A DNA stretch of 64,000 nucleotides, from contig JAJEKV010000072.1 in NCBI GenBank assembly GCA_021234155.1, positions 4,096,407 to 4,160,406 of the forward strand, read 5' to 3'. A program made the position numbers and the translations under genes. The notes below the pieces were generated by a model. That model saw only the letters and a list, made by a program, of their open reading frames with translations. It was not told the DNA's origin and made no database searches. Shown piece after piece: positions 10,546-21,099 of this stretch (its first letter is position 1; every line of letters starts with the position of its first letter). The DNA is from Isoetes taiwanensis. Lineage: Eukaryota; Streptophyta; Lycopodiopsida; Isoetales; Isoetaceae.

Positions 10546-11941
10546 ATGAAGTGCTTTCTCCTTGCATTGGCTCATAACATCTCTTTGTCTGAAAATTTTG
10601 AACAGAGTCATACATGTTTCTCAATGGATTCAAGCACTCGACAAAGCCTTCTACAAATATGCCAAATGTTGCAATTGTTCATAACGTTGGAGATGTTAAG
10701 GCCCAGCCAGGCACCACCATCCAAGAGATACATGTGCGCGTGTGTGCAAGTACTCGAGTTGGTACAGAAAATGAGTTTCATGACAAGGCAACAAAGGAGT
10801 TGTTGGGTGTACAGGCGCATAGAAGGATACTATGAAAACATCTTGTCACATAGTCACACAGACAGAATGTTTCGTCAGAAGATGATGAGGGTGTCACGGG
10901 CAACTTTCGAATGGTTGTGCGGTGTATTACATCCAGTGCTAGTGAGGATGGACACTCATCTAAGGTTGGCTTTGGAAGTCCCAAAAAAAGTGGCCATCGC
11001 ATTGACTCGTCTTGCAAGTGGTTCAACACTTTCAGTGGTAGCAGAATTATACGGAGTTGGTGTCACTACAGCTTATAGATGTGTTGTAGAATTTTGCCAG
11101 GCAGTTAAAATAAAGAGGGAAGAACTGCATTGTGGTATTAATTGGCCCTCCATGAGTACTTGTAAGAAATATGCAGCTGGATTCGAGGCCAAGCATGGCA
11201 TTCCTAATGTGATTGGGGCAGTGGATGGCAGTCACATTCCCATAACAGCTCCTATAGAGCATGCTCCTGATTATTACAATAGGAAAGGCTTTCACTCCAT
11301 TCTTTTACAAATCATCATTGATTCCAGGTGTCTCATATGGGATTATGATGTTGGTTGGGCAGGAAGTATACACGATTGGGCACTATTTCAAAGAACATCT
11401 GCGTGCACCAAATTTACATCTGGAAAAATGGGCAACTATTGCATATTGGGTGATGCAGGTTATAATGCTAGGAATTGGTTGCTGACCCCGTATTTGAATG
11501 TAGGTCCAGCATTTACTCCAATACAAAAGCACTGGAATTTCATTCAGTCTAGCACCAGGATGTCCGTGGAGAGGGCGTTTGGTATACTTAAAGCTCGTTT
11601 TCGTATATTATTGAAGAAAATGGAGATGCGTTTGAAGCATGTACCGCTAGTTGTTTCAACGTGTCAACTTATGCATTATTCACAATGATGCTTTTGATGA
11701 AATTTGGATCAGGGAAGCTCAAGAGGAGTTACAAGAATATAGGGATAATGCTGCTAGAGACGCTTTACGAGAATTAGGTGTGGCTTCTGATGGTGTTGCA
11801 AATGCTTCGGATTCTGATGTTCAAGAGGAGGTTGTTGTACTCAATTATCCATTGGAGGATACTGCAAGAAGGGACGCATTAGCTAGAGCTTTGTATGAAG
11901 TAAACAAATGCAGTGGAATTGCAAATATGGAGGAGGATTGA
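10546..11941 (+). pseudogene. PIF/Harbinger DDE transposase (frameshifted near the C-terminus)
   Basis: DDE_Tnp_4 (HARBI1-like) nuclease that would cut and paste the element, usually with a 3-bp target duplication. The convincing family match starts near 10800 (WVYRRIEGYYENIL, FRQKMMRVSRATFEWLCGVL). Next come a helix-turn-helix-like stretch (LASGSTLSVVAELYGVGVTTAYRCV), first Asp in GAVDGSHIPIT (about 11216), second in ILGDAGYN (about 11450) and Glu in SVERAFGILKARFRI (about 11565). The frame ends at 11688, but the expected tail (HNDAFDEIWIREAQEEL...) continues in another frame to 11941, so one frameshift lies near 11660-11680. The first 80 residues before 10800 have no family match, and the true start is uncertain. 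Same orientation as the SANT ORF. Confidence 0.85.
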
Positions 11942-12037
11942 TATGGATTTGTGCAGTAAACTACATAAAGTGTTGCTACGTTGAATTAAAATGTAAAGGA
12001 ATTGTCTCATGTTACGTAGTGGAAAATGTAAACTTTT

Positions 12038-12110
12038 AAGACATGTCTTATATTATTGAGACATGTCTTATTTTTTATAATGAAAAAATGATAAAAATAA
12101 GACATGTCTT
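12038..12110. repeat. Three copies of the palindrome AAGACATGTCTT
   Basis: Perfect 12-bp palindrome at 12038-12049 and 12099-12110, with a one-base variant at 12058-12069. It sits just downstream of the transposase, a likely subterminal position for transposase or host-factor binding. No matching cluster was noticed upstream of ORF1, and the element's terminal inverted repeats were not found. Confidence 0.6.
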
Positions 12111-12419
12111 AAACATGATGTGGCATCATAAAATGGTGTCATATATGACAGTCCTAAAATGTGACTGTAGTAGTAGAAAATCACCCTAAGTCGATAAAAG
12201 GTGCACATAGCATCTCCTTTTCGTATCTTAAATATCTATGTCATTTAAGTCCATAAAGGCCATATTTGCCATTTTGCAGCATAAAGGAAACATTTGGACA
12301 TTCGCTCATCATTCCATTGTGGGAGTAAATTTTTGAGAGTATGCTTTAACATGTGTGTTAGGGCAGAGCAGAGGAGACGAGCTGAAGATGGAAGAATACA
12401 ATTTCTTCTAATGGCAACT

Positions 12420-12645
12420 AAGCGGCTAGCAAAGGAAGTAGGATTTGCAGAAATAGATGGTTCATAATCCCAATATTATGGATAAAATGAGTCTGTTCTA
12501 AGTAGTGGATCCATCTTATCATGTTATGTACGTGTGTTGTCTTGAGGTTCGGTTGGAACCTCAAGTGTTCAGTTTTGGTGTTTTCATCTTTCTGCACTGT
12601 GCTTGTTTTTCTATGATTACAACGTGGTATCAGTGCTGGTCGATT
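12420..12645 (+). repeat. Copia-type LTR end with primer binding site relic
   Basis: TGGTATCAGTGC at 12625-12636 differs by one base from the plant initiator-tRNA-Met primer binding site (TGGTATCAGAGC). It follows a sequence ending ...GATTACA, as at an LTR/PBS junction. No gag or pol follows, so this is a solo or decayed relic; the left limit is a guess. Confidence 0.4.
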
Positions 12646-12989
12646 AAAGACTGTAGAAATCAAGCCCGTCTGATTGTGATAAAGGTCAGAGAAATTAGGA
12701 TTAGTGAAATTTTTTAAGAGGAGCCACCCAAAACAGCTGAACATTTCCTCTTGCTTTTACAAGAATTGATAACTATTCCATCCATTGCATCCATAAACAA
12801 CGTTGATTTGGGTGCTTAGCAGTTGAGAGTTTCAATATTACCTTATGGGCTTCACCAAAACAATAGCTTATTGGCCAAAAACATGCTGGTCCTTCTCCAC
12901 ATTCCACCCAAACCGCCCAAAGAACCTCACCTTACAATGGCATATTGGTTGGTACTACGCGAAGAGTGGTTGTGTTGTGAAACCCTTGC

Positions 12990-13349
12990 TTAAGGAAACT
13001 TGTGGAGGGTAACCATAGCTTTGTTCATGGTAAAGGTATTGTGAATCCAAAACTCACCGTTGTTGCTTGTGGGAATGTGCCCAAGCTCATCCATCATATC
13101 GTTTTGAAGTGATTCCAAAGTATTTGCTTCATTCAGAGGAGCTTGGCCATAACCTTCATATAGGTGGTATGGAAACTCTTCAAGTATGCTTAAATATGTA
13201 AAAATCTCATCAATGTCACCTACAATGGTGCCCCAAGCAAGAGAGTTTCTTCCTCGAAGAGTTACAAAGTATGAGACCGAGCTAGAATGAGAATGATTGG
13301 ACTCAGAGCTCGTACCACTTGATTCACCTTGAGATATCTCTCTTCCCAT
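12990..13349 (-). CDS. Hypothetical protein, 119 aa
   Basis: Minus-strand ORF with a Ser-rich N-terminus (residues 8-26) followed by a mixed acidic and aromatic region (GTIVGDIDEIFTYLSILEEFPYH, NNGEFWIHNTFTM). I do not recognise the family. The composition looks protein-like rather than random, so it could be an exon or a captured fragment, but there is no supporting context or clear splice structure. Confidence 0.3.
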   Translation of the reverse strand: MGREISQGESSGTSSESNHSHSSSVSYFVTLRGRNSLAWGTIVGDIDEIFTYLSILEEFPYHLYEGYGQAPLNEANTLESLQNDMMDELGHIPTSNNGEFWIHNTFTMNKAMVTLHKFP

Positions 13350-14128
13350 ATCTGTTCTTGATGATTGGTGCTAAAATGCACCCCTATAATTGGCTCAATA
13401 CTGCGCGTATACGAATTCAAATCTGCTTACCTTCTGTTGAAGGTAGAACCGCAAGAAAAGGCTTCACATATCCTCAATCTTCAAAGACCAAAAAACGTCT
13501 TAGGCTTGAGATGCTTCAAGAAATGTTGAATCCTTTTGACCTCTTACTTGACAGATTCACCAATGGATAGGACCTGCAAATAAACAAACACGAGAAATCC
13601 CTTGAACCAAACCCCACAGATCTAACAAAAAACAAAACAAAGCATTTTTCTGCTTACTGGAGAAGGAGGAGGAAAGAAAATGTGGACAAATTGTGTCAAA
13701 AAATAATAGCTTACAAGAATAAATCCTCTGAAAAGGCGGATCAAACTTGAAAAATTGCTGAAAAGCTGCTCCAAACCTAGTCGCTGCTCAAAGCTTCAAA
13801 TACATGTGATCCTCAACCTAAAATGCATCTTTCTGCTAATATCACAAGGAGCGAACGAACTACCCTTGGGACCGCCTGGGAAATTTTCTGGAGCTATGGA
13901 GGACGTTAATTTTTAACGTGATTGCTACCAGAGCGTTATTATTTGTATTTATTTCGGCTCTCTAAACGTAGTAGGAGATAAGAAATAGCCGTTCTATAAT
14001 TCTCGCCCATGTTCGCATCCGTTGCACATTCATACTTCGCGCCCATAATTCGCGCCTCATAATCCGGTGCGGTGATGGACTGCCAATTGGCCATCTAAGG
14101 CTGCATACAAAATTAATGATGATTTTTT
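13350..14128. other. Intergenic, no gene seen
   Basis: No recognisable coding region. Ends in a more GC-rich patch with repeated TTCGCGCC words (about 14035-14070) directly before the foldback element. Confidence 0.5.
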
Positions 14129-14566
14129 GGGAAGATTCCAACCAAATATACCCCTGAAGTTTGCAAAAATTGCAAAAAAATACCCTCCAAATGAAGAGCA
14201 CTTTTGGAAAAATGGTAATAGAGTTTTTGTCGTTGTTCCTCAAATTCAAAGTTGTCTTTATAAACATTATGGATGAGAATAAAATCTTCCCAACAACATT
14301 AAATTCATCAAAATTGGAGTTGAAATTCACAAGTTATGCTCATTTACATTGTTTTTTATACACTTGCTTAAAGCACTATAACTTGAGGATTCCAACTCTA
14401 TTTTAGATTATTCTATTGCTACTGGATAGTCCTATTCTCATCTATAAGTTTCACGAAGGGCACTTTTTTAGTTCCTTGATCACAAGAAAGTTATTGCCAT
14501 TTGAGCCAAATACCATGTTTCTAGAGGGAATATTTGTAAACTTGCGGGGTATATCTGGAATTTTCC
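14129..14566. repeat. Foldback element: long imperfect palindrome, about 200-bp arms
   Basis: The left arm (14129-14340) and right arm (14372-14566) are imperfect inverted copies. Paired landmarks: GGAAGATTCC...TATACCCCTGAAGTTTGC against the complement of the right-end segment ending GGAATTTTCC; GGATGAGAATA (about 14271) against TATTCTCATC (about 14433); GGAGTTGAAATTCACAAGTTAT (about 14316) against ATAACTTGAGGATTCCAACTC (about 14378). The loop is about 30 nt. No ORF. Consistent with a MITE or foldback, or a source of hairpin small RNA. Confidence 0.65.
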
Positions 14567-14931
14567 TTTCTCTTTTTAGCGCAACAGCCCAACCCTGGGT
14601 GTCACATTATCTCAAAGTGTAGGCTATCCACGTGCCTTAAAATTCAACATGGACATTAACCTAGCCCTTAAATATTGATCTAAGAAAAATGACGGTTGAG
14701 AAAAATAGTGAACCCTCACCTACATGTTGGAGAACGTCATTCTAACTCTCATCTCGATGATTCTTGCTTTCAATCTATTATCAATCCATTATGACCCGCA
14801 TTTTCTTACAGATTATGGTTCTTAGTCGACCTCTGTCGTAATCCCTTGATGGCAAGAGCATGGCCGGCTGTATCATGGACCTCGGTATGGCATAATCTGT
14901 TGGTGCCTTTTCAGAATTTTTTCTGGCCGGT

Positions 14932-15178
14932 TTCACACGGGGGGTGACTCCGGGCAACGAGAGCTGTTGGATAGGCATATTCACCCCTTATTCCTTAATC
15001 TATACCGTACGTAAAGTTCCTCGTTTGTGGGGTATGCAAGTACAAAATTTGCTATACTGTTTAATAAGATTCGCAAAATACTATAAGATTTCAAGCGGAA
15101 TACTATATGGTGTTGATTTCGTACGTGCAAAATACAATTATGAGGGCTCTCGCTGCCCTACGTCACCCCCCGTGTGAA
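14932..15178. mobile_element. Small inverted-repeat element (MITE-like), 247 bp
   Basis: TTCACACGGGGGGTGAC (14932-14948) is the exact reverse complement of 15162-15178. Similarity continues inward for about 15 bp more (GGGCAACGAGAGC against GGGCAGCGAGAGC). No coding capacity. The flanks show no convincing target duplication, so the superfamily is not assigned. Confidence 0.65.
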
Positions 15179-15249
15179 TATGCACCCAAACCAAAGGGGG
15201 TTTAAGGGGGATTTTAATTTAAATGTGTTGGACCCAATGGTTATGTTAA

Positions 15250-15306
15250 TTAATGTCAATGGTAGTTATGTGTTGGTTGTTAATGTCAATGGTTGTTATG
15301 TGTTGG
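15250..15306. repeat. 30-bp period tandem repeat (two units)
   Basis: TTAATGTCAATGGTAGTTATG... at 15250-15276 repeats with one change at 15280-15306. A more degenerate further unit may follow to about 15350. Confidence 0.6.
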
Positions 15307-15309
15307 GGG

Positions 15310-16096
15310 ATTTAATTTTTATATGTTGGATGTTAATGGTTTGTGTTGCAAAAAATTTTTTTTGGCCCCTTGTGACAAAAATTTTAGAATTCAAACCAGA
15401 AAAAACTAGAATTCATTTGAGGCTTTCATCACATGTAGCTTTTGAATTTCATTACAATAAAACAAATAGAACATAAGTAAAACTTACCATAAAGATAGAG
15501 CAGTTGATCCCATTATTACAAAAGTCATAAAGTTTACAACACAACGAAAACCCTCTGTTATTATGCTACATATTGTTACTTCCGCTACAACTATTTCTCT
15601 TTCACAATGACACCATTGTTTATCAATCCATATGATTTTGGATGCTCCATCTCTAGCTTAAAGGTAATGCATGATTCACCTTACGGTTCGATTAAAGTTC
15701 CAAACCTACAATATAAATGTATTCTTGTGGCCACTGTTTGACTGATTCAAGTGACATGGAAAAGGGCGTGGAATAATCCTTTTGTTGTGTGCATAAGAAT
15801 CCGTTTGTTGATTGAAGCTAAAAGGTCGGCTGCTATGAACAATCCTAAGCCGAAATATCCAAGAGTTGAAAGCAAACAGAGGGCCTAAACTTGAATCTGC
15901 AAACAAATCATAGGAAGGAAACAAAAGGGGGTTTTGCGGCAGACTACATTGTAGAATCAGGAAACCAATACCTTGTAAGAAAAACATTATGCTAACTGAA
16001 GAAACATTAAAAAACAAATACCTTTGTAAGTGTGAGCAAAAAATCCATCTCGTGGTAGTAAAATCCACTCCGGCAATAAGAATTCAAGAGGGCAAG
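15310..16096. other. Intergenic, no gene seen
   Basis: AT-rich. The word CTGTTATTATGCTACATATT occurs here (about 15552) and again at about 16393, 840 bp apart, bracketing the CA-rich repeat; it may mark the ends of an unrecognised insertion. Confidence 0.4.
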
Positions 16097-16210
16097 TACA
16101 CATGCACACACATGCACACATGCACATGCACTTGCACTTGCACATGCATATGAACATGCACATGCACACACATGCACATGCATGTGCACATGCACATGCA
16201 CACACTTGCA
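16097..16210. repeat. ACATGC/ACAC-rich minisatellite
   Basis: About 110 bp of interleaved ACATGC, ACACAC and ACTTGC words. It produces spurious Cys/Met/His-rich ORFs on both strands, which are not genes. Confidence 0.9.
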
Positions 16211-16659
16211 AAATGTTCATGCACAAACACATGCAGAGAAAGACAACAACCCTCGGATTTTTCCAACCAACGAAAATCAACGGCCCATAAAGGGTGCACT
16301 CTAGAAATACTATTTAGTACACCTCAACAAATACAACAACGAAATTATAGAAAAACCATATGAAAAAGCGTATAAAAATCTAAAAGTAACCCCCTGTTAT
16401 TATGCTACATATTCAAATGGCGTTTTGATTCTTATTTGTTTAAGTATTAGGATCGATTTCCAGTTTTTTTTTATAAAACGAATGTGGATTTTTCCTGCTT
16501 CATTTGGGGGAACAGGCTTTGCGCTAGAGCCTAAGCTCTGGTATTCCTTTTTCGATTCAGCATATGTGATCCCAAAACACCACCTTCGACCTTCTTCTAA
16601 TTTTATACTGAAGCTCTGGTCCCAAATAAGCCTAATCATTTCGCCCCAAATAAGCTAAA

Positions 16660-17149
16660 TGTTTGCCCATTCCTCACTCTCTCTCTAAGCCCCCTTTTTG
16701 CTTGCATAGAGCCCCCTTGCTTTGCCCCTTTCTGGCTTTCTCTCTCTAGGGTTTACAATCTCTCTCTAGCCCCCAAAACCCCCAAACCCCCAAAACGTGC
16801 TCTGCCCGTGTTTTTGAGTCCCCAAATTAGATTCTAAGCACCTTTTTCGCAGCCAGAGCCCCCTCAAACTTTGGAACCCCAAAACCCCCAAACCCCCAAA
16901 ACGTGCTCTGCCTGCGTTTTTGAGTCCCCAAATTGGATTCTAAGCACCCTTTTTAGCAGCCGAGCCCCCTCAAACTTTGGAACCCCCAAAACCCCCAAAC
17001 CCCCAAAACGTGCTCTGCCCGTGTTTTTGAGTCCCCAAATTGGATTCTAAGCACCCTTTTCGCAGCCAGAGACCCCTCAAGCTTTGGAAGTCATGGCCAC
17101 AGAAGATGGGCTAGCCTGCCCTGATGTTGAGTGTTTCACCAGTGTTTGA
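16660..17149 (+). repeat. CT-rich tract plus three tandem 107-bp units, with a short ORF
   Basis: A pyrimidine-rich leader (TCTCTCT words, 16674-16770) precedes three units starting at about 16771, 16877 and 16984 (106- and 107-bp periods). Each holds CCCCCAAA runs, ACGTGCTCTGCC and GAGTCCCCAAATT. The array ends near 17089, four bases before an ATG in a fair context (GTCATGG, 17093) opening a 19-codon ORF to 17149 (MATEDGLACPDVECF...). The arrangement resembles a plant 5' UTR with an expanded repeat followed by a first exon, but no downstream exon was recognised. Confidence 0.55.
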
Positions 17150-17235
17150 TATCAGTACCCAATCGTAGAGATTTGAGGACATTAGAAAAAGACATAAAGT
17201 ACTAGTTCACACAATTTCATTGTCGTGTTCTAGTC

Positions 17236-17691
17236 TTAAGGTGGATACGGGATAATGATAGCCATTCTTGGATAAAGTAGCTTCCTTGAAATCAGGAATT
17301 TCCTTCTTAAGCATTCTTTTGAGAGGATCCCTTGATAAGTTTGCTCCAATTCTGCCCTCTCATTTTTCGTGTGTTTGGTACTTACATATGTGTATGTTTC
17401 GTAGCTGATTTTGGTGGACATAACCGACATGCTTATGAGGAACATTTTGTTGCTGCCCAGAGCTACTAAGAATGGATTTTGGAGGATGGAGAACTCATAC
17501 CCTATCAAATAGCTAGTAGGACCTATCTTAAAGTAAGGTACACTCATATCATTACTATGATTGCCCCTCATTTTACAATACATGCAAACATTTTGGAGTT
17601 CAATTCCTTTACCAAAATCATTCACATCTCCTTGACATGCTGAAATCAGGCCATCTAGTCCACGTCCCTTCAATCGCATCATCTCATGCAC
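17236..17691 (-). CDS. Hypothetical protein, 151 aa
   Basis: Minus-strand ORF opposite the repeat array. It contains a CxxC pair (CMYCKMRG) and a hydrophobic stretch (YLIGYEFSILQNPFLVALGSNKMFLISM). No family recognised and no splice or promoter support; it may be chance or a decayed exon. Confidence 0.25.
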   Translation of the reverse strand: MHEMMRLKGRGLDGLISACQGDVNDFGKGIELQNVCMYCKMRGNHSNDMSVPYFKIGPTSYLIGYEFSILQNPFLVALGSNKMFLISMSVMSTKISYETYTYVSTKHTKNERAELEQTYQGILSKECLRRKFLISRKLLYPRMAIIIPYPP

Positions 17692-17919
17692 AAAGGACGA
17701 CGGTCGTTGATTCTGGAATTGATTCTCATAACAAGGAGATTGAGAAACTCAGAAGGTAAATGCTGGGGGACTTTTGAGATGCTACAAGGCCACCAACCCA
17801 TGTTGAATGCGACAGTTATGCACAACAACAAGCTCATGCAAGATTATATCCACAATGCACATCACCATAGGCACTGGGACATCCGCATGTGTTTGATTCA
17901 ACTTTTAGAAGCATTATAG

Positions 17920-20260
17920 ATGACCAATGCATCGTGGCATCGTAATACAATAAATATTTTATAATATGCTTCTCTCTTTTAAAATAAGCCGGATATGGTG
18001 TGATATCATACAACTATAATGTCAAACATCTATGCTAGATGTCCAAACACCCTATACTTAGGTGAAGTTAAGAAATAAAGTTGGCATATAATAGCTTCGC
18101 AAAATGTCATAGATAACCCAAGATATTTAATTGGATAATGTGAGGCCTTATTTTAGTAAAGCTCATGAGTAGAGTGTTCACACAATTTTTGACAAAAAAA
18201 AATACACTTTGACGTTCAAACAAGTGGCAAAGAATAGCAAATAGCCACTATTACAACACATGCAAATCCGCAAACTTCTAATTAACATGGTTGATACAAA
18301 GGATATTAACTATCATCTAGACATATATAAATTAAGAGTTCAATTTTTTTTATTTATGTTCACCCATCACATTTTTCTGGGCTGCAATCTAAGTTTATGT
18401 TTGGATGCCATGTGTTTTTGAAACAAATCTAAATGGACGTCTGGCAGTGACAAGCTACAAGGTACGACGATGGAAGTGGCAAGCTATCACCGTGCATCTC
18501 TGTAAGGCAATCTTCTCTGTAAAGCAATGGACCATTCGGCTTACACGCCTCTGACGTGGCTTCTTCTTCTATGGTTTTTTGCTTCTATGGAGCTTCTGAC
18601 CAAGAAGAAGCAAGATCTCCCTTGGCACTCTACCGCCATACACAAGCCGAGCTGAGATGTAGGCATAGCTTCATGTTCGTAAGAGGACTCTTCTGAATTT
18701 CCCCAAGACATTTCAGATTTCTATCATAAAACTGACCTTGGATTCTTCCGCCTTTCTCTATGACCTTTCGGAATTCTTCCATAAAACTGAGTTAATATTT
18801 CTTCCATAAATTCGTCTAGTATAATCGCTATTATGACGGCAGGCTGTGAGCCTGTATACATATCAAACAAACATGGGCGACTCAAAGAAAAACTATGTTA
18901 CCTCCTGCTGAATCATCCAAACAGTGCAACTAGAAGGAATCTAAGAATCCCAAGAACCTGCATCTATACACCTAGGCAAGAAAATCGAACAGAAGTAAGA
19001 GCTAGGCAAAAAAAGTGCATGCAAAGCACATGGGCTGAAGCTTTGGCCTTCTATGCAAAAAATCAGCCTCCTGTGCAAAAAACACATGCCTTTTGTGCAA
19101 AAAATCGGGCTCCTGAGCAAGAAAACATGTCTGGCTTGGCACAGTCCAGAGCTCTGCCAGAACTGGCTGTGGCAACCACCTTCTTGGAACTGGTAGAAAC
19201 AGTGAGTGCCTATCCCATTCCTTCACGTTTCCAAGTTCTTGTTGCCAACAATAACTTCATTAACTTCTTTCCAAAACATCTGAGTGCCAGCAGTAATGAG
19301 TGCCTGAAGCAACAACCCAGATCACCCTGCTAAAAAAATTTGACCCATCCCCTCGCTCAAACTATCTCTACCCTATTTGGGTTAGAATTCATAGAAAATT
19401 GGAAACCCTTCCAAATTACCAACAAACCTAGAAGAGTTTCCATATTTGAAGCCCGGAAGCATTTCCACTAGTTTTTTTTTTTTTTTTTTTTTTTTGTGGA
19501 ATGACATCCACCGCTCATAAATCTAATTGATTTAATGCATGCGGCCCGATTCGATTCCAGAGCATGCAATCCGAAAGTATTTCCAGGTAAAGAATGATAT
19601 GAAGGAAATGATATTTGCTAATCTTTAATCTTTAATCTTCAACCTCCCAACGATTCTCGGATACAGGAAGTCCTTTTGATTCTGCAGCAAAATCTTGTTG
19701 AAAATCAGTACAAGAGTGGATTGGGCGCTATAGATTAAGAAGGGAAGACTTTGTCTGGTGATGAAAACTTGAAGAATGTTAACTAAAGGAAGAGCTCTGA
19801 TCGTTCTGCAAAAATAACAAAGTTTGATCACCCTAAATGACAGAAATATCTATCGTCTATCTGCATAGGCATATTTGGAACCCCTTGCTTGGGCTATTTT
19901 GGTCAATGTCAAATAGTGGTGTAAGGGCAATGGCTGTATTCTTATTAGATTGCACATCTTTTGCAAACAGAATGGACCAAATATCTTTCCATATTATTTT
20001 GTTTTCTTTTGTAGGCCATGCCTTGGATATTACGAGTGCTATTCGATTTCTATAAGGTGCACCAAGAAGCTTGAAGACGCACCGAGATTCTCTTTTACAA
20101 ATTGCCGCAGCAAGTAAAATCAGATTCTTATGCAAGATAAACTCTATTTTGTTCCCTGCAGGGCTACTGGTCGAATATGTAGACCTGAGGTAAATGGACA
20201 ATAACCCAAATCCCCTAAAGCCCAGACCCTAAATGCCTTCGTTCCAGACCCTAAAGCCCA
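17920..20260. other. Copy A, part without recognised gene
   Basis: Mostly AT-rich. ORFs at 18833-19333 and on the minus strand at 19857-20201 have counterparts in copy B but no recognisable motif. Exon-like GT/AG signals occur around 20016-20056 and 20163-20190, where CTGCAG precedes a short open stretch and GAGGTAAAT follows; these are too short to name. Confidence 0.4.
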
Positions 20261-20264
20261 GTAT

Positions 20265-20874
20265 ATGGGCACAAGTGATGCCTCAGTACAGACACTAGAT
20301 ACAGAATTACAGCCACAGAAGAAACATTGTGTTGAAGCAGAAGTGCAGACATTGGAAAGGGAACATGTTGAGGTGGGCGTACAGACATCTCCACAATCCC
20401 AAGGGGACCAGGAGTCGCAGTACCGAGCTAGCAGACAGGAGCAGGCTGCCTCAGTATCTTCTGTTACTAGGAGCCTGAACTTGCGTATTTATAGGGGTTG
20501 CAGAGGCAGAAGATGATGCCCTTTCTGATATGGATGCTGCTTCGCATTTTTTCATTGATGTCATGCATGTGAAGGCTGGTGGAGTTGTCTCCGCTACTAG
20601 GGTGGGAGCGGCAAGACTTGATCGTCCTCGCCATCGTTTGGTTCGGTTTCAAGACACTCTTAGCCGCTTACATGTTCTTCAGCATGGAAACCATCTCAGA
20701 GGGACTAGTTTCTCAGTACAGGAGGACCTCTCCCCTCTTCAATTGTGTAACCATAAGGAGGAGCTCTGCAAGGTGAGGGCAGCCCAATTGCAAAAGAAAT
20801 GGGCAGTGTACAGGGGAGGCGCAGCAATTATTCTAGATCAATGGCCTTCCAATCCTTGGACTGACTATCTCTAG
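20265..20874 (+). pseudogene. LINE ORF1-like nucleic-acid-binding protein (copy A)
   Basis: The N-terminal part (20265-20516) has VQT repeats (ASVQTLD, AEVQTLE, VGVQTSP). A frame break near 20480 separates it from the second part, which reads ALSDMDAASHFFIDVM...VSATRVGAARLDRPRHRLVRFQDTLSR, then LRGTSFSVQEDLSPLQLCNHKEEL...WAVYRGGAAIIL and TDYL*. The block RxxLVRF...LRGTxxSVxEDLxPLQ resembles the RRM plus C-terminal domain of L1-type ORF1 proteins, which coat LINE RNA. No endonuclease or RT follows; instead a short 3' UTR and a microsatellite tail are found. The family call rests on motif resemblance only. Confidence 0.5.
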
Positions 20875-21075
20875 ATAATTTTAGAAGCATACATTTACCA
20901 CTAGCATTAGCATTATCTTATCTTATTCTTGGTAGCCTTTTAATATTTGGTTATTGTGTTTGGTAATGGGGCCAAGTCCCCAGGCTGTTGCCCTTGCATA
21001 TGCCGTCCCATAACACATTGGGTTCCCGTGGACGTAAAAATTCATCTTATTTTATCTTATCTTATTTTTTATATC
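20875..21075 (+). repeat. LINE-type 3' UTR and (TTATC)n tail
   Basis: The stretch at about 21005-21040 (CCGTCCCATAACACATTGGG, then CCCGTGGACGTAAAAA) matches the 3' end of the minus-strand LINE at 32.33-32.42 kb and a segment at 42.74-42.81 kb. Each is followed by a different pentamer repeat; here it is CTTATTTTATCTTATCTTATT. This is typical of LINE 3' termini used for target-primed reverse transcription. Confidence 0.6.
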
Positions 21076-21099
21076 GATAATTTTGGCTTTTGTTTGCAG

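Noticed and set aside
16007-16299. Overlapping Cys/Met/His-rich ORFs on both strands
   Set aside because: They are translations of the ACATGC/ACAC minisatellite, not proteins.
16771-17089. Telomere-like repeat (CCCCCAAA runs)
   Set aside because: The plant telomere unit is CCCTAAA; these C-runs belong to a 107-bp unit and are not in tandem hexamer or heptamer form.
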